A DNA stretch of 64,000 bases from Mucilaginibacter sp. OK283 (GCF_900110415.1 NZ_FODR01000013.1:168502-232501); one strand, 5' to 3'. Shown: positions 24,967 through 33,437, numbered from the stretch's first letter. The notes: a model not told the origin generated them from the letters alone. Numbers and translations: made by a program.

Positions 24967-27546
24967 TTATAAAGTCGATCCCTGTTTCTTTCCTTCGGTG
25001 GCTTCGCCCCCTGTAGCTACATTGCCTCCCCTACCCTTCGGGTCAAAGGCGCGGAATTTAATTTCGCCTCCTTTATAATCAACAGGACCTGTGTATATTT
25101 TGCTGTTGGCATCGGGGTCTTTACCGTTGGTGGTGTATCGGATAGTTAAGCCTGGAAATTCGATATTGCTTGAATATTTACCATCCTGCAGGCTAATGCC
25201 TGGCTTAGGTACCCGGTAATTATAGCCCCCATTGTAGTAACTTAAGCGAGGTAGCTCCCGTTTGCCTAACACATTTAAAAATGTCGACCATGCTAATTCA
25301 TATTCCTGTTTTGCTTTTATGGGGTCTTTTTCGGTAGCCCAGGCCGGGTCTGCCGCCCATGCCCGTTCGGCCAGGCCAAACAGGCGGGGGAATATCATGT
25401 AATCCATACGCTCGGGACCTTTAACTGTTTCGGCCCATAGTGCGCCTTGCAAACCAATGATATTGGTTTTACCATAATCGGTAAGGCGCTGCTTACCTAA
25501 AAATATGTTTTGGTTTATGGGCGCGCCGTTTTTGTCAACATCGGCATTTTTAAAGTAGTCATATGGGATAAAGGAGTAAAATTTATCGATTCCCAAAAAC
25601 GCGCCCCAGTAATAGCCCGGCTCATCAAATGATTTGTAGTTGGCCATATCAAAGTACAAGTTGGTAACACAGGTAAGCACCACTTTATAACCGCCATTGG
25701 CCAGCTTGTAGGCCAGGTCTTCCTGCCCGCCGCCTAAAACGTTGTTCCATACATCGGCCTGCAAATGCTCGCCGGTAAAATCGGGATTGGGCACATAGGT
25801 GTCGTTACCGTCTATCTTTGTTTTGCGCAGGGCCATTTCTTCCCATCCCGCCAGGTGAATACCTTTTGTTTTTAATATCTGGTTTACCCGGCCGTAAAAA
25901 TAATACCATAAATCGCCGGTATTTTGAATTTCGGGGTGGCTGGCCTTTAAAGTTAGGTAGGCCGGCGATTTTTCCCAAACATGAGGCGGCACTTCATCGC
26001 CGCCAAAGTGAATACCAGGCAATGGCGCACCGGCTTCTTTGTAAATGGTTATCAAATCATCAACAACCCTTTCAACAAAAGTATATGTTGACGGCAGCGA
26101 TACGTTAATCACATTATCATTCCAATATTGTACAGACCGGTATTCAGATTTATCGTCCAAATCGCGCAGCAAATATTTGGTGGCTTCGTCTTTTTTCCCT
26201 TCGGCAACCAACCGGTCATAACGGGCATCCATGGCTTTGATAGATGCACGGGCATGGCCGGGTGTTTCAATTTCGGGGATTACGATGATGTGCCTATCGG
26301 TAGCGTATTTTAATATTTCGATGTACTCCGCCTTAGTATAAAAACCCGAGCCGTATGGATTATTTACATCGGGTCCCGAACCGTGGGATGCAGGCAGATG
26401 ATTTTTGCTATCCAGCGTATGCCCGCGTTTTGAACCAACTGAAGTAAGTTCAGGTAACGATGGGATTTCAATTCTCCAGCCCTCGTCATCCGTTAAGTGA
26501 AGGTGCAAAACATTAAGCTTATAAAGGCTCATGGCCTCAATCAGTTTAATAACTTGTTTCTGGGTCTGGAAATTACGGGCCACATCCAGCATTACGGCGC
26601 GGTGGGCAAAGCGGGGAGCATCCTTTACATCTACACAAGGAATTTTGATGCTCTTTTCGGCTTTAGCCCATGCAGCGGGCGAAACCAGGTTTGTTAAGGA
26701 TTGGATGCCATAAAAAGCACCGGCAGCCGTAGAAGCGTTAATGACAACACCCTGCGCATTTACCTTAAGTTCGTATCCTTCAGGAGCAATACCCTCAACT
26801 TTTTTTAATGTGATACCAGCACCCGATGTGCTGGCCAAAATAGCTAATGGCCTGCCCAATACCTTACTAAAGCCGTTTGCCAGGTAAGCTGCTTCCCTGG
26901 CAAAGGCTCCATCGGCAGCAACCGGCGTTTTTCCGTCGATTATAAACGTACCACCGGTTTCGGTATAGCTTACCGGCGTAGGCAATATTTTAGGCAACTG
27001 ATCGGCGCGAATATCGGTAACCGTTTTGTTCCTGTCGTAAACAATTTCGGGGGTTACCAGGCCGGCGTAGCTTGGTTTGTACGGCTTGATATCAAAAGAA
27101 CCAATGCTGTAGCCTTTTTCGGGTTGTTCATCCCAAACCATGTATATGCCTTCAGGAGCATCGGTAATGTTTACTACGGGGTCTTCGTTTACGTATTCTA
27201 TCCGGGCCGATTCGCCTGGTTTCAAATCTTTAAAGCTCCCGGTTGGGGTAATACTGTATAAATCGCCGTTTACCTGGTTTATTTTAGCGTTGCCGCTTAC
27301 CGCATTCTCGGTAAAACCACGGCCCGAGTTAAAGTAAAACTTCCACCCGCCCGCCGGCAAAACATTTTTACCGTTATTGGTAATTACCAGTGCGGTTAAC
27401 GCTTCATTTTTATTCTGATAATTGTTATCCATAACCTCCCAGCTGATGCGCAGATCGGCGGCATTAAATTTTACAGCATCGGTAGTTTTGAAGGCTGTAC
27501 TTATAAAAAATGCTGCAAACAGCGTCAGGATAAAGATTTTGCGCAT
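24967..27546 (-). CDS. Beta-N-acetylhexosaminidase (GH20)
   Basis: An 859-residue secreted exo-glycosidase that releases terminal GlcNAc/GalNAc from chitin-type oligosaccharides, glycans or peptidoglycan fragments. Signal peptide 1-24. Residues ~30-175 form a carbohydrate-binding CHB_HEX-like domain (LRISWEVMDNNYQ); ~180-320 is the GH20b alpha/beta domain; the catalytic barrel follows, with MLDVARNFQ, LHLHLTDDEGWRIEIPSLPE and the catalytic Asp-Glu pair in HFGGDEVPPHVWE near residues 515-518. A C-terminal beta domain (about 770-850) has the IRYTTNGKDPD chitobiase-type stretch. The gene is single. Substrate preference is not readable. Confidence 0.95.
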   Translation of the reverse strand: MRKIFILTLFAAFFISTAFKTTDAVKFNAADLRISWEVMDNNYQNKNEALTALVITNNGKNVLPAGGWKFYFNSGRGFTENAVSGNAKINQVNGDLYSITPTGSFKDLKPGESARIEYVNEDPVVNITDAPEGIYMVWDEQPEKGYSIGSFDIKPYKPSYAGLVTPEIVYDRNKTVTDIRADQLPKILPTPVSYTETGGTFIIDGKTPVAADGAFAREAAYLANGFSKVLGRPLAILASTSGAGITLKKVEGIAPEGYELKVNAQGVVINASTAAGAFYGIQSLTNLVSPAAWAKAEKSIKIPCVDVKDAPRFAHRAVMLDVARNFQTQKQVIKLIEAMSLYKLNVLHLHLTDDEGWRIEIPSLPELTSVGSKRGHTLDSKNHLPASHGSGPDVNNPYGSGFYTKAEYIEILKYATDRHIIVIPEIETPGHARASIKAMDARYDRLVAEGKKDEATKYLLRDLDDKSEYRSVQYWNDNVINVSLPSTYTFVERVVDDLITIYKEAGAPLPGIHFGGDEVPPHVWEKSPAYLTLKASHPEIQNTGDLWYYFYGRVNQILKTKGIHLAGWEEMALRKTKIDGNDTYVPNPDFTGEHLQADVWNNVLGGGQEDLAYKLANGGYKVVLTCVTNLYFDMANYKSFDEPGYYWGAFLGIDKFYSFIPYDYFKNADVDKNGAPINQNIFLGKQRLTDYGKTNIIGLQGALWAETVKGPERMDYMIFPRLFGLAERAWAADPAWATEKDPIKAKQEYELAWSTFLNVLGKRELPRLSYYNGGYNYRVPKPGISLQDGKYSSNIEFPGLTIRYTTNGKDPDANSKIYTGPVDYKGGEIKFRAFDPKGRGGNVATGGEATEGKKQGSTL

Positions 27547-27675
27547 AGTTGGGTTATGTTAGATAATAATGGGCAGCTAAATATAAGGAACTTTTTAAAT
27601 AATTTTAATAAGTTGAGATATTATTATCGCTGTATTTTTCAAAATCGTTGCAAACTGTGTGCTGTGTGTACCGGT

Positions 27676-27801
27676 ACGAGGTGATACACCCTGGTACGAG
27701 GTGAAACGCCCTGGCACGGGGTGAAACACCTTGGTACGGCCTGAAACACCCTGGTACAGGGTGAAACGCCCTGGTACACCCTGAAACACCCTGGGACGGT
27801 A
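27676..27801. repeat. 20 bp tandem repeat array, six units
   Basis: Six full 20 bp units plus a partial one, starting at 27676, 27696, 27716, 27736, 27756 and 27776. The consensus is ACGAGGTGAAACACCCTGGT with substitutions but no indels. Most units contain a small hairpin (GGTG-AAA-CACC, up to AGGGTG-AAA-CACCCT). Because 20 is not a multiple of three, all three minus-strand frames stay open through the array; these are considered accidental. The array fills most of the 316 bp gap between the GH20 and BtuF-like genes. Confidence 0.9.
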
Positions 27802-27862
27802 CGCCTTGATGACCAAACCATTCATTAAAAAAGCGCGACAACTTTAAATTAAATTCCGCGGG

Positions 27863-28789
27863 TTATAGGCTAAACTTAATCCATCCCTCACCCTCATACC
27901 CAAAAGCAAATTGTTTAGGACGGATGATTTCGGCCAGAATTTCTATAGAGTCAACTATACGTGGGCCGGGGCGGTTAAAGTACTGGTTACCATCTGCTAT
28001 GTACAACTGATTGTTTTTTACAGCCTTTAACTCGGCAAAGCCGGGCAACTGCATCAAAACGTCAATCTCCTTTAACGTACGCTCTATCGAAAAACCGCAA
28101 GGCATCACTACTATAATTTCGGGGTTCTGTAGCCGGATATCGTCCCAGCTTACGTAGGGCGAGTGTTTACCGTTCTGTGCCAGTACAGGCGTACCGCCGG
28201 CAATGCTAACAAGACCGGGCACCCAGTTGCCCGATACCATCACGGGTTCAAGCCATTCGATACAGGCCACAGTAGGTTTGCTTTCGGCAAATTTCAATTT
28301 GTGTTTAACAATGTCAACCCGCTCGTTCAACAGCTCCAATAGTTCGGCACCGGCTTGTGGCACGCCCATGGCATCGGCTATAGTGGCGATATCGTTAAAA
28401 ATATCATCAAGACTATTGGGGCGTAAAGAAACTATCCTGGCTTTTTTATCAAGGTAATTATCCAATGCCAGTTCAACATCGGCCAATGATACCGCACAAA
28501 CCTCGCACTGATCCTGCGTAATTACTACATCAGGGATCAATTGTTTAATCACTTCGCGTTTAACGGTGTAAACAGATAAAGCATCGGCCAGCAACTCCTT
28601 CACCTTTACATCAATAGCGGCACTGCTTAACCCATCAGGAAAATTAGCTTCGGTACAAACCGGCAGCTGTTTTACAAATTCGGGATAATCGCACTCATGC
28701 GATCGGCCCACCAGGTTATCCTGAAGCCCCAGGGCACATATTATTTCGGTAGCAGACGGAAGCAGGGATACTATTTTATCAGTTGGCAT
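27863..28789 (-). CDS. BtuF-like cobalamin/iron-chelate binding protein without signal peptide
   Basis: A 308-residue protein of the periplasmic-binding-protein fold used by BtuF and siderophore-binding proteins. Visible: VSLLPSATEIICALGLQDNLVGRSHECDYP at the N-terminal lobe (given here only as a landmark from residue 7), TQDQCEVCAVS, VACIEWLEPVMVSGNWVPGL and a C-terminal AVKNNQLYIADGNQYFNRPG. No signal peptide or lipobox is present and no start upstream would add one, so it is probably cytoplasmic, unlike true BtuF. Such signal-less forms occur as stand-alone genes in many bacteria; a role in cobalamin salvage is inferred. No BtuC/BtuD genes are adjacent. Its start lies 10 bp from a 182 bp inverted-repeat element. 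Confidence 0.8.
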   Translation of the reverse strand: MPTDKIVSLLPSATEIICALGLQDNLVGRSHECDYPEFVKQLPVCTEANFPDGLSSAAIDVKVKELLADALSVYTVKREVIKQLIPDVVITQDQCEVCAVSLADVELALDNYLDKKARIVSLRPNSLDDIFNDIATIADAMGVPQAGAELLELLNERVDIVKHKLKFAESKPTVACIEWLEPVMVSGNWVPGLVSIAGGTPVLAQNGKHSPYVSWDDIRLQNPEIIVVMPCGFSIERTLKEIDVLMQLPGFAELKAVKNNQLYIADGNQYFNRPGPRIVDSIEILAEIIRPKQFAFGYEGEGWIKFSL

Positions 28790-28798
28790 TATTTCGGA

Positions 28799-28980
28799 TG
28801 TGCAAATTATAGATGTGCAAATATGCAGATTATGTCTGAATCAGAATTTTTCTCAGTTATTTATTTTGGAGTGTGCTCAAGAGCGCTGCGCGGTTTTCAG
28901 AATTATTGAATTTACAGGATTCTGTTCATTTTTAAATTCTGAAAATTCTGATCAACATCTGCACATCTATAATTTGCACA
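28799..28980. repeat. 182 bp element with perfect 21 bp inverted ends
   Basis: The 21 bp at 28799-28819 (TGTGCAAATTATAGATGTGC plus A) is exactly reverse-complemented at 28960-28980. The interior is itself partly palindromic (ATCAGAATTTTT on the left, ATTCTGAAAATTCTGAT on the right). It occupies the divergent gap between the BtuF-like and LysE genes and belongs to the GTGCAGAT word family also seen at 29643, 30156, 39484, 42251 and 42776. Confidence 0.85.
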
Positions 28981-29005
28981 TCTGCACATCTACTCCCTAT
29001 CTTTG
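28973..29005 (+). promoter_or_regulatory. Predicted leaderless promoter of lysE-type gene
   Basis: TATCTTTG at 28998-29005 is an exact TAnnTTTG -7 box with TTTG at 28973-28976, 21 bp upstream, as -33. The ATG at 29011 begins only 5 bp after the -7 box, so transcription should begin at or next to the start codon. The -33 element lies inside the right arm of the 182 bp repeat. Confidence 0.6.
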
Positions 29006-29010
29006 CGCCA

Positions 29011-29634
29011 ATGATATTCCTTACCTTTTTTATCGGGCTTATAGCCAATTTTATTGGTTACATCCCGCCCGGTAACATCAACCTGGCACTTTTGCAACTT
29101 ACTATAAACCGCGGCATGAAAGAGGCCATGCGCTTTATTATAGCTTTTTCGTGTGTAGAATTTTTCTTTACTTACTTTATTATGCACGCTGCCGACTGGT
29201 TATCAAGCCAGATGCATTTAAGCGTAATTATAGATTGGGTAATGGTTGTTTTATTTACCGTGATGGGGACAATTACCTGGGCTAATCGCAAAAAACCGCC
29301 AGAACCCCGCAAGTCAGAACATGATAGTATTAAGTACGGCATTTTACTGGGTTTTTTAAACCCGGTGCAGGTGCCGTTTTGGATGATAACCGGCACCTAC
29401 CTTATTACGCACGAATGGATCCTAACCGGTAAAGTTGCTTTGGTGATATTTAGTATTGGCTCGGCAGCCGGCGCTTTTTTATGCCTCTTTTTATATGCAG
29501 AGTTTGCCCGGTACATGCAAAGCAAATTTGCCCTTAGCAACCGGTTAATCAATACGGGCATAGCCATACTATTTTTCGCATTTGCTGCTTATCATATTGT
29601 GAAACAGGTTTATCTGACTTTTTTTAAGCACTAA
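29011..29634 (+). CDS. LysE family exporter
   Basis: A 207-residue inner-membrane protein with six hydrophobic segments, of the LysE/RhtB amino-acid exporter superfamily. The signature near the N-terminus is GYIPPGNINLALLQLTINRG, matching the family's P-G-P-x-N type loop, and GFLNPVQVPFWMITGTYL is the second half-repeat. The likely role is efflux of an amino acid or a related small molecule; the substrate is unknown. It is a single gene with a probable leaderless promoter. Downstream it runs into a repeat-filled region. Confidence 0.85.
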   Translation: MIFLTFFIGLIANFIGYIPPGNINLALLQLTINRGMKEAMRFIIAFSCVEFFFTYFIMHAADWLSSQMHLSVIIDWVMVVLFTVMGTITWANRKKPPEPRKSEHDSIKYGILLGFLNPVQVPFWMITGTYLITHEWILTGKVALVIFSIGSAAGAFLCLFLYAEFARYMQSKFALSNRLINTGIAILFFAFAAYHIVKQVYLTFFKH

Positions 29635-29642
29635 GCTACCTA

Positions 29643-30192
29643 ATGTGCAGATATGCAGATTCCAGGTGTGCAGATGATTGTTTGATTTATTAGTCCCGGC
29701 AAAGCAACTGCGCCGATACAATTTCAAATCGCTAATGGGGATTTTTAAATTCGGCCGACATCGTTGGAGAGTTGTATTCGCCCACGATACCTCCGATTTT
29801 CCTGTCATCTATTAGCTTGTGCATGACCGATATAAAAGTTCGCCAATAGATGCTTCGTTCCTACCCATGACAAGTTTCATTTTCTGTCTTCCTGAGCGGT
29901 AGCGAAGGATCTATTGTACGCCATGCATACCGCCAGCAAAGTTTGTTAATAGATACTTCGTACCTCAGCATGACAGTCGTTTATTTTTTGATTGTCATTC
30001 TCCCTTCAGAATTTCGCGAAATTTTACAACTCAGCATGACAGTTTTTTATTTTTGAATATTATTTCCCTTCAGAATCAGCGGATTTTAAGCCCGCGATGA
30101 CGAGGATATTAAAGCAAAAGGCCTCAAATCGAGGCCCTTCACTTTAATACTTAAAAATCTGCACATCTGAAATCTGCATATCTGCACATCTA
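29643..30192. repeat. Repeat-filled intergenic region bounded by inverted GTGCAGAT words
   Basis: 562 bp between lysE and the oxoamine-synthase gene, with no credible gene. Left boundary words (TGTGCAGATATGCAGATTCC and on, 29643-29677) are inverted at the right (AATCTGCACATCTGAAATCT and on, 30156-30190). Inside lie three TGTCAT...ATGACA palindromes: 29803-29872, 29885-29975 and 29993-30041. The last matches the 49 bp unit at 10165-10213 nearly base for base. A fourth, degenerate one follows at about 30055-30105. Confidence 0.8.
30112..30137 (-). terminator. Terminator after oxoamine synthase gene
   Basis: On the minus strand GGCCTC / GAGGCC (30120-30125, 30131-30136) with an extra pair at the base is followed by TTTTGCTTT. 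It lies about 60 bp past the stop codon. Confidence 0.65.
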
Positions 30193-30196
30193 CAAA

Positions 30197-31441
30197 TTAC
30201 GCTATCTCCAGCTTATTCTCTTTATAATGTCCTGCTTTTAGTTTTTCGCCCATTTCGCTGTAAGCGTTTAGGGTGCGCTCCACATCTTCGAGCGAGTGTG
30301 CGGCAGTTGGGATAAGCCTTAATAATATTAATCCTTTAGGGATAACCGGGTAGATCACTATAGAGCAGAAGATGCCGTAGTTTTCGCGCAGGTCGCGGGT
30401 TAGGCTGGTGGCCTCGTAAAGGTTTCCCTCTAAAAATACCGGAGTAACCATGGTATTGGTAACGCCCAGGTTGAAGCCGCGCTCTTTTAAACCCTTTTGT
30501 AAGGTTGACGAGATGAGCCACAGTTTTTCACGCAGTTCCGGTTGCGACACTAACAATTCAAAGCGTTTTTTTAAACCCAATACCATCGGCATCGGCAAAG
30601 CCTTGGCAAATGTTTGCGAACGCATATTGTAACGTAAAAAGTGTACTATCTGCTCATCAGCAGCAACAAAAGCGCCTATACCCGCCATTGATTTGGCAAA
30701 CGTAGCAAAGTATACATCTACACCTTCAACAACATCCTGCTCCTCATGTGTGCCTGCGCCGGTTTTGCCCATGGTACCAAAACCGTGTGCATCATCAACT
30801 AATAAACGGAAATTGAAATCTTTTTTAAGATCTACAATCTCTTTCAATTTACCCTGCGCACCCGACATACCAAAAACACCTTCGGTAATCAGTAATATAC
30901 CACCACCGGTTTGTTCGGTTAATTTGGTAGCACGCTCCAGTTGTTTTCTGCAACTTTCAATATCATTATGCTGGTAAACAAAACGTTTGCCCATGTGCAA
31001 ACGAACGCCGTCAATAATGCAGGCATGCGATTCGGCATCATAAACAATAACATCGTTCCTGTCAACCAGGGTATCTATAATGGATACCATTCCCTGGTAA
31101 CCATAGTTTAATAAAAAAGCGGCTTCTTTACCTACAAACGCGGCCAGGTTATTCTCCAGTTCTTCGTGATGAATGGAGTTTCCCGACATCATACGGGCCC
31201 CCATAGGGTAGGCCATACCGTAATCAGCAGCTGCTTTGGCGTCGGCTTCCCTTACTTCGGGATGGTTGGCCAGGCCAAGGTAGTTATTAAGGCTCCAAAC
31301 CAAATGCTCTTTCCCATTGAACTGCATATGCGGCCCAATTTCCCCCTCCAGTTTGGGAAATGAAAAATAACCATGTGACCATTTTTGGTGCTGGCCCAGC
31401 GGCCCGCCCAAGCTTTTTGTTATTTTATCAAATAAATCCAA
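30197..31441 (-). CDS. spt: Alpha-oxoamine synthase, probable serine palmitoyltransferase
   Basis: A PLP enzyme of 414 residues in the family of serine palmitoyltransferase, KBL and BioF. It would join serine and palmitoyl-CoA to 3-ketosphinganine, the first step of sphingolipid synthesis; Sphingobacteriaceae are known sphingolipid makers. The PLP lysine is Lys250 in TFAKSMAGIGAF; His139 (DAESHACI) stacks on the cofactor; Asp216/Asp217 and His219 are in LLVDDAHGFG. The N-terminal ~45 residues, with PHMQFNGKEHLVWSLNNYLG, are like bacterial SPT rather than KBL. Assignment of SPT over KBL/BioF is by context and memory of the family, so it is less certain than the family. A clear TTG-N20-TATATTTG promoter precedes it. 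Confidence 0.75.
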   Translation of the reverse strand: MDLFDKITKSLGGPLGQHQKWSHGYFSFPKLEGEIGPHMQFNGKEHLVWSLNNYLGLANHPEVREADAKAAADYGMAYPMGARMMSGNSIHHEELENNLAAFVGKEAAFLLNYGYQGMVSIIDTLVDRNDVIVYDAESHACIIDGVRLHMGKRFVYQHNDIESCRKQLERATKLTEQTGGGILLITEGVFGMSGAQGKLKEIVDLKKDFNFRLLVDDAHGFGTMGKTGAGTHEEQDVVEGVDVYFATFAKSMAGIGAFVAADEQIVHFLRYNMRSQTFAKALPMPMVLGLKKRFELLVSQPELREKLWLISSTLQKGLKERGFNLGVTNTMVTPVFLEGNLYEATSLTRDLRENYGIFCSIVIYPVIPKGLILLRLIPTAAHSLEDVERTLNAYSEMGEKLKAGHYKENKLEIA

Positions 31442-31471
31442 AATAATTTACCGTTAATCGTGAATAATATG

Positions 31472-31502
31472 CAAATATAGCTGTAAAGAAGCCTTGCCAC
31501 AA
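31472..31502 (-). promoter_or_regulatory. Predicted promoter of oxoamine synthase gene
   Basis: On the minus strand TTG (31500-31502), 20 bp spacer, then TATATTTG (31472-31479), an exact TAnnTTTG -7 box, 30 bp before the ATG. It means this gene is transcribed separately from ftsZ. Confidence 0.65.
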
Positions 31503-31549
31503 TAGCTATAACTTTTTAGAATAGCTTATAACCCGCGGAAGAGTATCAA

Positions 31550-31700
31550 GTATCAAGTAGTAAGTAGCAAGTAGCAAGACTTTTGATGGCAGTACGAACC
31601 CTGTCCTACTCTAACACAAAAGCCGCTAATAAGAATGATTAATTACTTATAACGGCTTTGCGCTTTTTTATCTTGCTACTTGATACTTACTACTTGATAC
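31550..31700. repeat. Inverted AAGTAGT/AAGTATC word repeats after ftsZ
   Basis: The 17 bp GTATCAAGTAGTAAGTA at 31550-31566 is exactly reverse-complemented at 31684-31700, at the end of tandem degenerate heptamers on each side (AAGTAGC, AAGTATC, AAGTAGT). The right arm starts at the ftsZ stop codon. The ftsZ terminator lies between the arms. Confidence 0.85.
31618..31659 (-). terminator. Probable terminator after ftsZ
   Basis: On the minus strand AAAGCCGTTATAAG pairs with CTTATTAGCGGCTTT (one bulge) around a 13-base loop, followed by a short T-run. It closes the dcw cluster, 41 bp after the ftsZ stop. Confidence 0.6.
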
Positions 31701-33310
31701 TAATCAGCATTATCATGCAAAAACGAGTTATTTCTCCTTATCTCGGTGTTGCCTTCGTTATCGGGCATCAGGCTGAAACGGGAGATGGCGCTTTCGTCAG
31801 ATTTTGGGGTATCCTGCAGCGCAACTTCTTTGCGTTTGTAAGCAGGTACATTTTCCAGCTCCTGGATGTTGCCTGTACGTAGTTTCATGCTCAAATCTTT
31901 AAGGCGCATGATACGCTCGCGCGATTTTTTCAGCTGTTCCTCTATCGATTCGTTTGTTTTATTATCATCAGCGCCCGCAAGGGCTACCGGCTCCGGCTCA
32001 GGGACGGGAGTTGGCACAGGCTCGGGCTTGCGGGCTTCCTGTACTGGCGCACTGTACGTTTCGGGTTCACTCATTTTAAAAGTGAAGCCAGCCATATCCT
32101 GCTCGTTTTCTTCTTCCTGCTCCTCTTCGTGCAGATTAAACTTAACTACATCGTCGTCCCTTTTCTCGGTGGCTCCAAACATATCAAACAAACCGGTTTG
32201 CTTAGGCTCCTCTTTGTGTTTAATATATGGCTGAGCAGGTGTGTTGGCTTTAACCGGGTTTATAAATTCATTTACAGGTTTCACCAACGGTGCGTTTTCG
32301 GGTACCAGCATCGATACTATTTTTTTGTTGCTGATCTCTTTTTCGCGCTCGTCTTTGGTTTGGAAACCGGTTGCTATTATAGTTACTGATAGCTTATCTT
32401 CCAGGTTTTCGTCAACGCAGTTACCCCAAATCAGGTCGGCAGCCAAACCGGCCTCTTCCTGTATGTAATCGGTAATAATGCTCACTTCATCCATGGTAAC
32501 CTCTTTAAGGCCCGAGCTGATGTTAAGCAAAATGTAACGGGCACCTTCTATCTCGTTATCTTTTAATAATGGCGAAGCTAACGCGCCTTCAACAGCCTTT
32601 AAGGCACGGCCTTCGCCTTCGGCGCTGCTGCTGCCCATGATACATACGCCACTATCTTTCATTACGGTGCGCACATCTTTAAAGTCGACGTTGATATAGC
32701 CTGGTAAGGTTATAATCTCGGCGATGCCTTTGGCAGCTGTGGTTAATATATCATCGGCCTGCCCAAAAGCCGAGCTCATGGTAAGGTTACCAAAAATCTG
32801 GCGCAACCTGTCGTTCGAGATCACCAGGAACGAATCGACATATTTACGCAGTTCTTCCATCCCGGCATCGGCCTGCATTTTGCGGCGTTTACCTTCAAAA
32901 GAGAATGGCGTAGTTATAATGCCTACGGTTAATATGTCCATTTCGCGGGCAGCTTTGGCTATAATAGGGCTTGCACCGGTACCGGTGCCGCCACCCATAC
33001 CTGCGGTAATAAACAACATTTTGGTGTTAACGCCCAGCATTTGTTTTATATCGTCGATATTTTCTATTGCAGAGTTTTTTCCCACCTCAGGTATCGAACC
33101 GGCCCCCATACCTTCGGTAAGGCTGGCGCCCAATTGTACCTTGTTTGGTATAGGGCTAAGTTCCAGCGCCTGGGCATCGGTGTTACAAATTATAAAGTCG
33201 ACACCGGTAATTCCCTGCCTGTACATATGGTTTACGGCGTTACCACCGCCACCGCCAACACCAATTACTTTGATGATTGACGATTTTTCTTTTAACATCT
33301 CAAACTGCAT
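31700..33310 (-). CDS. ftsZ: Cell division protein FtsZ
   Basis: The tubulin-like GTPase that polymerises into the division ring. The tubulin signature GGGTGTG is at residues 106-112; the first glycine loop GVGGGGGNAVNHM is at 17-29 and the synergy loop region VDFKDVRTVM follows. At 536 residues it is long: after the GTPase and C-terminal domains (to about residue 330) comes a ~190-residue acidic, Pro-rich linker and the conserved Bacteroidota tail NNSFLHDNAD, the likely FtsA-binding peptide. It is the last gene of the dcw cluster, 127 bp after ftsA; that gap holds three DnaA-type boxes, so ftsZ may have its own control. Confidence 0.98.
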   Translation of the reverse strand: MQFEMLKEKSSIIKVIGVGGGGGNAVNHMYRQGITGVDFIICNTDAQALELSPIPNKVQLGASLTEGMGAGSIPEVGKNSAIENIDDIKQMLGVNTKMLFITAGMGGGTGTGASPIIAKAAREMDILTVGIITTPFSFEGKRRKMQADAGMEELRKYVDSFLVISNDRLRQIFGNLTMSSAFGQADDILTTAAKGIAEIITLPGYINVDFKDVRTVMKDSGVCIMGSSSAEGEGRALKAVEGALASPLLKDNEIEGARYILLNISSGLKEVTMDEVSIITDYIQEEAGLAADLIWGNCVDENLEDKLSVTIIATGFQTKDEREKEISNKKIVSMLVPENAPLVKPVNEFINPVKANTPAQPYIKHKEEPKQTGLFDMFGATEKRDDDVVKFNLHEEEQEEENEQDMAGFTFKMSEPETYSAPVQEARKPEPVPTPVPEPEPVALAGADDNKTNESIEEQLKKSRERIMRLKDLSMKLRTGNIQELENVPAYKRKEVALQDTPKSDESAISRFSLMPDNEGNTEIRRNNSFLHDNAD

Positions 33311-33376
33311 AATCTTCGTTTTCAGCTATATGTGATTTTACCAACATTTAGATTTAACCATCGTAATAATAGTACT

Positions 33377-33418
33377 TTTTCCACAAGAGTTTTCCACAAA
33401 TGTCTACAATGTGGAAAA
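33377..33418. promoter_or_regulatory. Cluster of three DnaA boxes upstream of ftsZ
   Basis: Three identical nonamers TTTTCCACA, matching the DnaA-box consensus TTWTNCACA, lie within 42 bp of the ftsA-ftsZ gap: + strand at 33377-33385 and 33390-33398, and inverted (TGTGGAAAA) at 33410-33418. They are 67-108 bp before the ftsZ ATG. DnaA binding here would link ftsZ expression to replication; this is inferred. Confidence 0.65.
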
Positions 33419-33437
33419 TCTTAACTATTGTGTATAA

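Noticed and set aside
27676..27801. 20 bp array as a CRISPR
   Set aside because: Units are directly adjacent with no spacers, and no cas genes are present.
27595..27841. Three overlapping minus-strand frames of 60-78 residues through the 20 bp array
   Set aside because: All three frames are open only because the repeat lacks stops and has a period not divisible by three; no start context or conserved product is visible.
29569..29808. 79-residue minus-strand frame after lysE
   Set aside because: Overlaps the lysE 3' end and word repeats; composition looks random.
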